The notes below the pieces were generated by a model that was given only the letters and a program-made list of their open reading frames with translations, had not been told where the DNA came from and searched no databases. From Heterobasidion occidentale (taxonomy: Eukaryota; Basidiomycota; Agaricomycetes; Russulales; Bondarzewiaceae): a stretch of 64,000 bases of DNA. Shown piece after piece: positions 12,008 through 23,400 of this stretch. Each line of letters begins with the position of its first letter. Position 1 is the stretch's first letter. Made by a program: the position numbers and the translations under genes. The stretch covers positions 1,426,001 through 1,490,000 of the forward strand of contig JBCAQO010000007.1 in NCBI GenBank assembly GCA_039111635.1, in the 5' to 3' direction.

Positions 12008-13002
12008 ATGGCCACTCCAGTCCTGCTGCTACGTGCACCTGCATCTCCTCTGAGACCGACCGATACGAAACAGCCTTGCGTAGCGCAGGGTTTCACCCTG
12101 TCTCTGTTCCTGTACTGGAAACTGCGCTCGTGAACATTCATGATCTAAGTGAGCTTTTAACGGCGGGTCCACAAGAGGTTGGGCTCGGAGGTGTTATCGT
12201 GACGAGTGCCAGGGCAGCCGAGGCCTGGGCAAATGCAGTCGAACGTGTAGCGCATTTGGAGAATGGGGATGAAGGTATTATTCCTCTATATCTATCTCCT
12301 CGCAACTCAAGCGATCCATTCTCTGTTACAGCTAATTGGACTGCCATACCGTTCTACGCCGTCGGTGCTGCCACAGCTGACAGCCTCTCCTCGATCTCAT
12401 CATCATCGCATCCCTTGTTATGTCCCAAAGATATAAGAGGGGCGGCGGAATCAGGTACTGCGGAACTTCTGGCTCATTTCATCCTGTCCGACCTTGACAC
12501 ATCCGCCCCCGGGACAAAGCTACTGTACCTGACAGGGGATAAGAATAGAGAGACTTTGCCGAGCATACTGAAGAGCGGTGGGGTAGAGCTGATGGGTTTG
12601 CGAGTGTACGCAACACAAGGATCGAAGACATTCCGGACAGACCTAGAGAAAGCGCTTCAAAGAGTGCCCGACAGTGGGTGTTGCGTTCCGATTTTTGTTT
12701 TGTTTCTCAGGACACTGACAAGTTTCAAGCAGCCGCCACACCTTGGTGGGTCACATTCTTCGCGCCCTCTGCTGCTGCCTATGTCGTGCCTACCTTGCGC
12801 GTATATTTCCTGTTATCGACTTCGTCTCGTCCCAAAGGGGAGACCCTGAAGGCAGTCTGGGAAGAAACCCGCTAGGATAGCCGCTATTGGACCAACGACA
12901 TCAGAATTCCTCGACGGTCAGCTCGGCTTACTCGTAGAAGTTGTGCCCCAGAGACCTAGCGCCGAAGAACTGACCAAAGCGCTCCGTACTGAGGTGTCGT
13001 AG
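12008..13002 (+). CDS. HEM4: Uroporphyrinogen-III synthase
   Basis: Cytosolic enzyme of haem synthesis that cyclises hydroxymethylbilane to uroporphyrinogen III. N-terminus MATPVLLLRAP, then ETALRSAGFHPVSVPVLETA, GGVIVTSARAAEAWANAVER, FYAVGAATADSL, LLYLTGDKNRETLPSILKSG, VTFFAPSAAAYVVPTL and finally RIAAIGPTTSEFLDGQLGL, all typical of HemD/HEM4. Two introns near the 3' end (about 12676-12712 and 12803-12856) join in frame. The first 40 nt are out of frame with the rest by one base: one base seems missing near 12050, between SPL and ETDRYETAL. I take the ATG at 12008 as the start. Confidence 0.88.
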
Positions 13003-13602
13003 CTTGCCGTAACTTGAATGCGGTGTAGGTATTATCAATGAATGGTTGTTTCACTGGATTTGATTGACTGCCACTGAGGTCGCCTACAGCTGCTGAGCCT
13101 GACGCTGGTAAAACGCTTGCAGGCAAGGCGCAAACCTCGATATATAGTAGTTACTCCCCAAACCCCTCCACTTGGCAGTTCGCAAAGCTGTGTCATAGCG
13201 ACGGAGTAAATACTGTAGAGGCTTGGCCAAATTCCTTGACGCAAGGTACGGCCGAGTCCTAAAGAGGCAACTGTAGTGTTCAACGTTCACCTCGTCACTC
13301 CTTCCACTTTTCACAGAACACGAAGCGGCGCCAAAAAGATTGATTACTCGATTATACCCCCGGAAATGAGACTGACTTGCCGAGCATTTGTGGGGCCTAA
13401 AATTAGACCCACGCCTTTCTGCTTCCCTCTACCTCATCACTTGTCTACGTCGTTTCTCTCCCCCCACGCTCATTCAGGTTCTCCTCACTTCCTCCCCTTC
13501 TTATTCGCAGGATAATACGAGCACAGTCTCGCAGTCTCAACTAGTGTGCTGTCATCTTCTGACTTTAGTTGTTGCTCGCGTCCTCTTAGCCTTGAACCCA
13601 TC
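13003..13602. promoter_or_regulatory. HEM4/KRE6-like intergenic region
   Basis: 600 bases without a gene. The last 200 bases before the KRE6-like start are pyrimidine-rich (CT-rich blocks at 13410-13500), as in many fungal promoters and 5' leaders. An intron in the 5' leader is possible. Confidence 0.45.
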
Positions 13603-16477
13603 ATGGCTTCTCTCATACGAGACTCTGAGCTAGCTATGGGAGCTCAACGTCTAATCTTCTACAGCCTCGTGGCCACAATCCTGCCTCTCCGAATCCTGAG
13701 AAACCTCTTTTGTCTGCACGACCTCGCTCGCCGGTATAGTGTCTATTGCCACTGGACTTTTCTAAACGCTCATGTTGTGACTACACAGGGACCATCATTA
13801 TCCGACAGGGTATGTCTCTGCTCTTGTCTTCATGCAGGGTCGAAACTAATTGAATGAGTGCACGTCCATTGGGCGGTTTCTCTGCATTAGTTCGCGCTTG
13901 CGCCCAACCCTGCAGAATGGGGATCACATGCATTGCTCATCAACACCCCGGAGCCAGACGATTATCTTCACAACCCTGATCCGAAGCGCGACCGGAATAT
14001 CGACGCTGGGGGACACATTTTCACTGCACGGGGCATCAGCAACCTCGGCTTCATGGCGTTTCTTGTTCTAGGGATGTTGATGTTATTGTACGTTTTCTTT
14101 GGATCCGCGTTTGATAGTCAAGGGCTTACTTGTATATCTTTCAGCGCAGGCATGATGCGCCTCCCTGAACAATGTAGAATTGACATCTCTGACATCTATC
14201 ACTTGACTTGATAGGATATCCCGTTTATAGCCACTTCACAAAACATGTCCAGTCGACTCAAGGTGCATTCAATGTTGGAGGAACAAATGCTACGGGACAA
14301 GTCGCCTCGCTTCCCGGCCTCGTCAGTCTTATTGATGTCGAGACTCCGGCATCTGCATACACCAAAGCATCATATGTGAATCCGAATGATGAGTGGGATC
14401 TCGTTTTCTCAGATGAGTTCAATCTGGATGGACGCACTTTCTATCCTGGTGACGATCCTTTCTGGGAGGCGACGGATTTCCATTATTGGGGAACGGTGCG
14501 ATATTAAACTACATTCTTGCGCCTATGTCTTCGTCTGAGATCTGAGCTGGCGACGCTGCTTGGTTTGTAGAATGATCTTGAATGGTACGATCCAAAGCAG
14601 GCGACCACGAAGGGTGGCTATCTCAGATTGACTCTGGCGAAAGCTGACCCGGCTAGCAACCATGATTTATCATACGTGTCCGGCATGGTGAGTCGGCTTG
14701 ACCACTGTTTTCATCATCGAGACTGATGCCGTCGAAATAATAGATTCAATCCTGGTATCGTCAACCTCCTATGCTTGTTTTCTTCTCATAGACCAGCAAT
14801 CTTGCTTGCAGGAATAAGTTCTGTTTTACGGGTGGCATTATCGAAGGTTAGTACATGACGATCCTCTCAAGAGGGTCCAGGTTGTAATGTCATTTGGCCT
14901 TGCGCAGTCTCTGTCCAATTGCCAGGTACAAGCAAAATACCGTGGGTCGTTTCGATGATCTTGGCCTTGCAATCGTTCTGAATAATCCGTCAGAGGTCTT
15001 TGGCCAGCTGTGTGAGTATTCGCCGCATAGACTTGAATAGTTCTTGACATTCTATCAACAGTTGGACTATGGGTAACCTCGGTAAGTCTTCAAGCTATCC
15101 ACAGGCAATCATCAATACCCATATGACACGTCTGTGTTTGTAGGCCGTGCCGGCTATGGCGCTTCGCTTGAGGGCACGGTATGCTTGATGACCTGGTTCT
15201 CTATATCATAGATTATGACGCTCAGATTCTTAGTGGCCATATTCGTATGATTCGTGCGACGTTGGTACACTCCCTAACCAAACCTACCCCGGGACCAGTT
15301 TACCCCAGGCAGCGGTCGAGAAGGGGGACCCTTCCAACTTCAACATGCTCGTGAGTTGTTTGATCGCGACTGTAATGCACACGAAAGTGGCGTAATCTCT
15401 GTCCTCCCGTAGTCATACCTCGGTGGTCAACGTCTTTCGGCCTGTACCTGTCCTGGCGAGTCGCATCCAGGTCCCGCGCGGGCAGATGGGTCCGTACGTG
15501 GGGCGAGCCGCACCTGAGATTGATATATTTGAGGCCACTATTGATGGAGGGATGGCAAGGTGTCTCAGTCTGGACAATGGGCGCCGTTTAACGCATGTTC
15601 CTCTCCTTTGATTGAATGCTTTGGCGCCTTTATTCATTCATTTGCTTTCCGATCTATCTGGTGGTATGTGTATAGGCTCAATATGACTGGTTGAACACCA
15701 CCGCGAATCTGATCATCCTCGAACCCGGATGTCACGGAGCTCAATGGATATAAAGGGGGTAAATCATACCCTTTACTAGAAAGACAATAGTATGCTGACG
15801 CTTCGCTCATATCTAGGTGTATACCAGCAGACAACAAGCGGCTTGTCCGTGACAAACCAGAATTGCTATGAACTTGAATCGGGTTGCTTCTCTATCTATG
15901 CGTTTGAATATAAGCCTGGGTAAGATTTTTCTGGTCTTCCGCGAGGCTCAAAGAGGCTAATAGAGTCAGGTTCGACGATTCTTACATCACCTGGGTCGTG
16001 AACGACACCGTGACGTGGACGCTCATGGGTGCGGGCATGGGTCCAGATAAACGAACAGAGATCGGAGCGAGGCCAGTCCCTCAGGAACCAATGGTGGGCC
16101 TTCTTCAATCTCCATCGCACTTATTCCACTCACATGTCTTTTGTAAGTATATTATCATGAATCTAGGATTCTCGCTCAACTTTGGATGGATCGACTTCAA
16201 TACGGTCACACTTCCGACTGCCATGTTGGTCGATTATGTGCGTGTCTATCAGCCAAAGGACGCGCACAACATTGGTTGTGATCCCCCCGACTTCCCGACT
16301 GCGGCTTACATCGATACGTGCGTCTTAATTTCAAACCTCCTTTGGTGTACAGTCTGCTTACTATCCTTGTGATCTAATAGCTATCTCGAGGCGTACACGA
16401 ACCCGAACTTGACAGTGTGGGGCTCACCGGCCTTCAATCAATCGATGCCCAAGAATAAGCTGGTTGATACCTGCTAA
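13603..16477 (+). CDS. KRE6: KRE6/SKN1-type beta-glucan synthesis protein (GH16-like)
   Basis: Type II membrane protein of the secretory pathway needed for beta-1,6-glucan in the cell wall. The cytosolic N-terminus has NPASPNPEKPLL and DYLHNPDPKRDRNIDAGG, followed by one membrane span (FMAFLVLGMLMLLFAGYPV), then a GH16-like lumenal domain: WDLVFSDEFNLDGRTFYPGD, GLWPAVWTMGNLGRAGYGAS, RLSACTCPGESHPGP, APEIDIFEA (the EIDxxE catalytic-type motif), and a C-terminus ending NKLVDTC. About a dozen short introns, one following a 5-nt exon. Four single-base corrections are needed: one missing near 13633, one extra at 15488-15490, one missing near 15553, one extra near 15726. KRE6 and SKN1 cannot be told apart here. 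The locus could be a pseudogene, but conservation throughout argues for sequence errors. Confidence 0.87.
14145..14149 (+). other. Candidate 5-nt micro-exon in KRE6-like gene
   Basis: The five bases CGCAG, after TTTCAG and before a GC donor (intron 14150-14214, GC-AG), are needed to connect LGMLMLLF to AGYPVYSHF in frame. Skipping it, or reading on past it, gives a frame break or stop. Support is from frame and homology only. Confidence 0.5.
15593..15675 (+). other. Candidate GC-AG intron in KRE6-like gene
   Basis: Donor AAC/GCATGT and acceptor GTATAG join WAPFN to AQYDWLNTTANL, the expected KRE6 order. No GT donor gives this junction. Confidence 0.55.
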
Positions 16478-17046
16478 TAGATCCACCTAGATAATTTTCG
16501 CTCGATTTACTATATATCATTGGATTAGTACACATCGCTTATCGTACTGGTCCGCTCGATGGTTTTGACTTCGACATAGACACCTCATGGACATAGCATT
16601 TGCATTTCGGCACTGGTTTTATGACATTGCATCACATCACAAGACGTGGTCATCAATAAATTTGGTTTGCTTGGCTTAGCAAATGCATTCTCTTCCGCCA
16701 TGCTCGCGATATACGCGACGTGCACCTAGCATGTGACTGAGTCTTGTAATCATGTGACTACAAGGCATAGAAAAATAGGAACCTCGTTCGACGACATAAT
16801 TGTCTGAAGCTCCGTATGAAGCACCGCAGTACAGTACGCTGACCACGATATACATTAAAACTGCGTCGTTGTAAAGGCAGTGTGGAGACGTCCGAGATTC
16901 AGCCTCGAAAATGTGAGTGTGACGTGGCAGTTACTTGACCACGTTTATCTATCAGTCCTTGAGCTGGCTCTGGCTCACTGCTACATTCATCTCTCCTTTA
17001 TAAACGTCGATGCCCGTGCCACGTTTCTAGTCTCTATCGACGAACC
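16478..17046 (+). promoter_or_regulatory. LHS1 promoter region with TATA and UPRE-like site
   Basis: 569 bases upstream of the ER chaperone gene. TGACGTGGCA at 16920-16929, about 120 bp before the ATG, matches the TGACGTGG core of unfolded-protein-response elements known from animals; two further CCACGTTT blocks follow at about 16939 and 17020. A TATA-like TTTATAAA lies at 16997-17004, about 45 bp before the ATG. LHS1 genes are known UPR targets; regulation here is inferred. Confidence 0.45.
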
Positions 17047-20000
17047 ATGAATCTTTTTCGCCAGCATCTGGCGCTCCTGTCTCTCCTCGCTTTATCGTTT
17101 CTAGCTTCAACGACCGTAGCAGCATCCGTCCTTGCAATTGACTATGGCGCCGACTGGATTAAAGCGTCACTTATGAAGCCGGGTATTCCGTTTGACGTGC
17201 TCCTGAACAAGGATTCGAAGAGGAAGATACAGTCCTCGGTCGCGTGGAAGAACGGCGAGCGGTTATTTGGTTCGGACGCGTTCAACCTGGTGAGTTCGCG
17301 ATACTTACTTCAGGAGTGGCGCTTGAGCATGTTGCGTCCTCAACGACGGAAGGTTTGAGAAATTCATCTGAAGCCTACGTATTGCAAAGCCATCATGCAC
17401 TGCTCTCAAATCACTGTACTCATGTCGTTCTGAATGATTGACTTTGGCGTTCTATAGGCTACGCGGTTCCCCAAGGACACTTTCAATTCCCTGAAATACC
17501 TTCTTGGCGCGCCTGCAAATGCCGACGTTGTTTCATACTACACCACCATCGCTACCCCGACCCTCGTCGCGTCCACCCGCTTCACTGTCGGTATACCAAA
17601 ACCGGCAGGGAAGACATGGGAGGTGGAAGAGCTTGTCGCACACCAACTTGCCTACGTGAAACACCTCGCGGAGGAAGCGGCCGGCGAACGCGTCAGGATG
17701 TCGTGATTACTGTGCCTCCGTACTTCACCCAGTTCGAGCGCGACGCTCTGGCAGACGCCGTCGAAATAGCTGGTCTCAGGTTACTGACGTTGATCAACGA
17801 CGGTACGGCAGTCGCAATTAACTACGCCATGACGCGTTCATTCCTAGAGCCCGAGCGACACATCATCTACGATGCGGGCGCTTCGTCTACGCGCGCTACT
17901 GTCGTGACATTCTCAACAGGTTCAGGAGATGCGAAGGGCAACAGCGCGAAAGATGCGACTTCTGTCACAGTAAATGGCATCGGGTACGACAGGGTCGTTG
18001 GAGGCACCGAAATCGACAGACGTTTGAGGGAGATCCTCATTGCGGATTTCTCGAAGAGGTATGGAAGAGACATCCGCAGTGACCCAAAAGCCATGGCCAA
18101 GCTTTGGAAGGAAGCTGGCCGCGTCAAAGCGATTCTGAGCGCGAATTCAGAAGCTATGGCTACAGTGAGCCATGATTTTTGATAGCTAACTGCTTGTTTT
18201 TTAATACTTGCGGATAGATTGAGAGCCTCGCGTATGATATTGACTTCAAGACCAAAGTCTCTCGTGCTGCCCTTGAGGGCATGTGTTCTGATATCAAACA
18301 CCGATTCGCACAGCCAATTTATGATGCATTGGACGAGGCTGGGCTAACACTTGTCAGTTGTGCTATAGCCAAACTTACCAGCGCTAATTATTTGCCTTAG
18401 GCCGATATCAACTCCGTGATCTTAACTGGTGGTGCATCCAGAACGCCAATGGTGCAGGCTGCTGTAAAGAAAGCAGTCGGGGAGAGCAAGATTGCCATGA
18501 ATGTCAACGCTGATGAAGCAGCTGTTCTCGGTAAGCTTCGGTAAGTCTTGTCGTAACGAATTTAGCTGAACAACTCGTCGGATTAGGGCTGCCCTTCACG
18601 GCGCTAGTCTCAGCCGTCAATTTCGCACGCGTGATATCAAGGTCAATGATATTACTCCCTATGATATTCAGGCCTCCTACTCGGCGGAGACCAAGGCGGA
18701 TGGTCCAGGAGTGCGCCCACGAACAATTACCTCGACGGTATTCCCTCAAGGGTCAAAGATCGGTACGAAAAAGACTCTGACATTCAAGCGCAAAGGCGAC
18801 TTCGACCTGCAGTTTGCATATCGCGTGGCACCAGCACCGTGAGTTCGTTTATCTTCGCCCATGACGACTATGTTGTTGACTCTTTTCTTCTGGACAGTGA
18901 ATTTCCGACCGCTCTGCTGGAGGCCAAGATCACCGGCGTTAAGGAGGCTTTCGCTAATTTGACAGAAAATGGAGGCGTCGATCCCGTGATCAAGGCTACC
19001 ATTCAGCTGTCCGAGTCCGGTTTCATCTCAGTGCCAGAGGCTATTGCATATGTGGACATTAAAGATGAATCGATTGCAGGTATGGTTCTTCCCATGTTCG
19101 TGCTGTATGTTATCCCTGACGAGGTCTGCAGGTAAATTGAAAAGTCTGTTTGGTGATGGTACTTCGCCCTTATCCACCGGAGAAGATGCATCGGCACAGG
19201 TAGCTGATTCATCATTCACTTCTGCCCCTGCCAAAAAAACGAAGGCACCAAAAGTACTGAATTCGATACCATTAAACGTGGAAGTCAAGTTTACGTCTGT
19301 CGCTCCGATGTCTGTGGAGAGCAAGCGGGAGGCGCGTCAAAGGTAATCCGTTCGATTTCTGCACTTCAGATGCGCAAACTCATTGTCTGTGCAGACTATT
19401 GGCTATAGAAGCTCAAGAGGCTGTGGTGGTTCAGAGAGAGGAACAGCGGAATGCTATCGAGAGCTATATCTACCGCTTGCGCGACCTTTTGGACAGTCAC
19501 GATGGACAAACACCCTTCATCAAGTGTTCCAAGGAATCAGAGAGGCAAGCGATGAGTCGCAAGCTGGAAGAGGTGTCTCGGTGGTTCCACGATAAGGCTG
19601 AGTCTGCGGAAACCGCAGACTTCGTTGCGAAACGAAACGAGCTAGAGTGAGCACCTTCCTACTGCCACATTCACGATACCATAATTACGTGGTTGCCCAG
19701 GTCACTCGAACGGCCAGTAGTCCATCGTTACGCAGAAATCGAGGAGTTCCCTCGAGCACTGAACAGCAGCCAGATGTGGAATTGGAGCACCCGCCTGTTC
19801 CTCACGGAAGCCAAGATGAACTTGACAGAAGAGGAGAAGACGGGTGTCCAAGGCAAGTACACGCGCGAGGAGCTTGCGAGCCTAGAGAAAACACTCAAGG
19901 AGCATGATCATGGCTGAACGAGTGGGTGGAGAAGCAGAAGACAGTGAAGATGAACGAGGACCCGGTGGTCGAGACGAAGGAGATGAAGGAGCGGGCGAAA

Positions 20001-20162
20001 GTTTTGGAGCTTGCGTTGCAGAAGTTGGTAATGAAGAAGGCGCCGCGGACGAAGAAAGCGACGACCAGCGGCTCGAGTAGTTCGAGTTCGTCGACGGCGG
20101 ACTCTGGTAGCTCAGGCCCATCGGGATCGGGAGGTAGTACGAAGGGTCATGATGAGCTATAG
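17047..20162 (+). CDS. LHS1: ER lumenal Hsp70-family chaperone (Lhs1/GRP170)
   Basis: Large Hsp70-family protein of the ER lumen and a nucleotide-exchange factor for Kar2/BiP in protein import and folding. It starts with a signal peptide (MNLFRQHLALLSLLALSFLA...VAA), then the Hsp70 ATPase domain: VLAIDYGADWIKASLMKPG, DVVITVPPYFTQFERDAL, INDGTAVAINYAM, INSVILTGGASRTPMVQAA, NADEAAVLGAALHGASL. A long Hsp110-like C-terminal half follows (EVVVQREEQRNAIESYIYRL-type helices, DHWLNEWVEKQKTVKMNEDP), then a Ser/Gly-rich linker and a C-terminal HDEL retention signal. About eight introns. Two bases seem to be missing: near 17693 (before DVVITV) and near 19911 (KEHDH-WLNEW). The HDEL and signal peptide together fix its location. 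Confidence 0.93.
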
Positions 20163-20474
20163 CCTCGCTATATTATAACTTAGAGGATCGAGGACATATA
20201 CATATCTTATTGACGAACTCAAGTCAGAGGAGCGGGTGTGGTGAGAACTAATTTCCATTTTGAGAGTTTCAGTCATTCGAGGCAGCCAAGGCGGCGCTAG
20301 GACTCCGACGCGGTGTACCCTCTGTCCGTTTACTTCTGTGCTGCTTCCCTTCCACCCTCCCTATCGCCTTTACATCAGAACGGGGTTGTTTGCTGACTTC
20401 TCTGCGACCTCGAAGTGTCTGTGCAGATCGTGGTCTTTCTCAGCGCCTGGGATCTCTACAGATTTTAGGCTGAT
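20163..20474. promoter_or_regulatory. LHS1/MUN-protein intergenic region
   Basis: 312 bases between the LHS1 stop and the next start in the same direction. Nothing recognisable beyond T/C-rich stretches at about 20340-20400. Confidence 0.4.
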
Positions 20475-23400
20475 ATGTCAAGACGCAGCTACGACTCGAC
20501 CTATTCACATGAGCGTCGCATATCGAAACATCGGGTGTCCGATGAGGATTTATTCAAGTGTGTGACTGCTCTCTTCTCACTTTCCTGGCGCTGACCGTCG
20601 GACCGCTACTGCAGTTACGTTCTTCGAGTAGCGTGAGATTGAATAATGCTCTCATAGGCACTGTCCGTCACTGACGAGGGCCTATAGTTTTCTCAGTCAT
20701 GTTGTCCAGCCGAAGCCCGCCAATACCTCCAGCTCTAGCGCCAGTGGTGGGGAGAGCTCACGCGAATATTCATCTCGCCTGTCTGGCGCCATATCCAACT
20801 CTATCATCTCTATCGGTGACGTCTTTAAAGACACGCTTCGAGATGGGCCGAAGAGCGTGAAGTTTCCAGAAAAGCTCCTGAAGGTCCTGGAGCATAGGTT
20901 GGAAGATATCGCGATGGAAAGGATGCTGCGTACGCTTTTGCATTCGGCATATTCTGCCCGCACAAGGAGCCTCGCTAACCTTCTGTCAAGTTACTCGGAC
21001 CAGCTGATCCGCAGAACGATGGCAGTATTCTACGGTCAGTTCAAAGTCGATTCATTCAAGCGACAGATGAAGGAGAATCGTAAGATCGAGGAGCTGATCC
21101 TCATGTTCGCCACTCATGCCACTGGTGTCTTGAAGAAGGATCCAGCGCTCGCTGGTGATGGTTGGAAGATTGAATTGAATAACCACATTGCCCAGTTCGT
21201 CAAGCTGTTACGAGAGTCGCTGCGCAGTGTCAGCCATGTCTCCCCCGAATTAACGAGTCGCTTGGACATGTATGCATCCAAATTGGCTCCCGCAACACAG
21301 GTTCCAAGTGATTCAGGCTACGAGTCATCGTCAACATCTCGGGATCGCGACTCGATACAATCCGTTCCTGGTGCCAGTGGAGTGTCTCGGACATGCCGCT
21401 GGTGATGATTGTTTCGCGGCTGTTCGAGATTCGAACAGATCTACTTCAGCGAGAAATTGAAAAGATGAAAGCGTACTGCACAGAGCGAGTAAGCTGGTTG
21501 TCATCTATTCTCTTGAACTCGCTGTCTCACAATGTGTTATCCAGGCGGCGCTTCTGGATTTGAAGGTAGGAAACGCGTGATTTCGCGTGCATACGAACTC
21601 GTCTAACATTGTGCCGTAGACCTGTCTGAAGAACATCACCGCAGGTGCACCTTTTCCAGGTCGTCGTGAAGACTTTGACAGCGAGGCAGCATGGAACCAT
21701 TGGAAGACTCTCGAGACATCGCATCTTTCTCAGTTGATGGTGGTCCTCGTACAATTCAATCCCGAACTAGCGAAGTCGCAACCCTCGGACAATGCACCCT
21801 CACGCGCTCGTCCTGGTTCGGTATACTCGCCCCCTAGTGCCTCGCGTACTGGGTCGATCAGCAGCCGGCGGTCCGTTCTCGCTCTGTCACAGAATTTCTC
21901 TGACTTTGATTTTGTAAACGTGAATCACGAAGATCTGGATGGCGATGACGAGGTGCAGGTGGGACACAACTTCACGTATATTCCTCCGAACCCGAAGAAG
22001 TACTACAAGCGGCTATTGGAGTACTGTCTTGAGACAGATCTCAAGGCTATGCACGATCCCAACGTTGACGACGAAGATCAAGTTTCTCTGGGGATTCTCT
22101 CTCCCGGGCACATCGAATTGATCAACGAATGTGCTTTGCGCTGGCGCATCTCGCAGCCCTACCGCGCTGCATGCTTCTTGGATCTCATCAAGCAGCTTTA
22201 CGAGCGGAACGAGGTACCACTGGATTGTATTCCTGAGGCACTTGGGTCAGTCGCGAAAGTTATGCACGAGATCAGTTTTGAGATGTGGCCTATTCAAGAT
22301 GTACGTTTTTATTCGAGATCAGATTTTAACATGCTTATAAATTGCTCAGTCGGAATATCTTGTTGGAATTTACGGAAGTCTGTACAGCGTATTCCTCGCG
22401 TCTCTTTACCACGCTATGGATGCTCTGCCCGCACTCAAACGGGACGAAATTGATCGTTTCCTGGATATTCTGGAGCTAGTGAAAAGCACCGGGTTGCTTG
22501 AGCGGTTTGACGTAGACATCAATGCGCGACTGCAAGACATAAAGGACCGAGTACGAAGTGTTGCAGGACACTTCTATGAGGAGAAGATCACCGAACTTCA
22601 GGCTGCTCCAGGTGTCAATCGGGCACTTCCACTCTTACTGGTGAGCGACGAAATAGAGAAGGAGGCGAAGAAGCTGGATAAGAGATTCGGAGAACCGTTG
22701 TTGGAGTCAGTTCGAAATCAATTCATCGTTGCTCCTCACTGATGTACGTATTCCACAGACAAGTGGACCTCGTATCGCTGATCGTAGAGGTTCAAGTTCC
22801 ATGTTCATTCATGATCTCGAAGCATCGCAGAAGCGATTATTCGAATCGTCGATGAACGGACCTACACCGGATGTTCCTATTCAAGACATATTCGCTCTCT
22901 ATCGTCGTACAAAGACTTTGCTCGGGATGCATGAAGCATTCTGTCCCGAGTATGTGAAGCACATATCAATTGATAGTCATCAGTTAATTGATCGTTATAG
23001 CCACATCATGGATTTCGATCTCGGAGCTTTCTTCGAGCCTTATGTCCGTCAGTGGCTCTTCAATACAGACAACAAAACGACACAATGGGTTGAAGCGGTA
23101 TAGTGTTTTCTTTCTTGTTGCAATATTTCGACTTAACTGACATAATTGTGCAGGCCATCGCAGCCGACAAGGTTTGTAACAGCATTTTAATTCAATGTTT
23201 CGCTTTTAGTCTGAACATTTCAAACAGTTCGAAGCCGAGGACACCGAAGGCCACAGTTCATCCATCATGATCTCTTTGACTCTCTCCGTAGTCCCATCAA
23301 CTTTTTGCAAGACCTGGAATGGTCAGATCAGTATCAAGAAGCTCGCTTCTTCACCAGCTTGTCTAAAGTACGGACATCTTCAGGGTCTGCGAGGGTAGTC

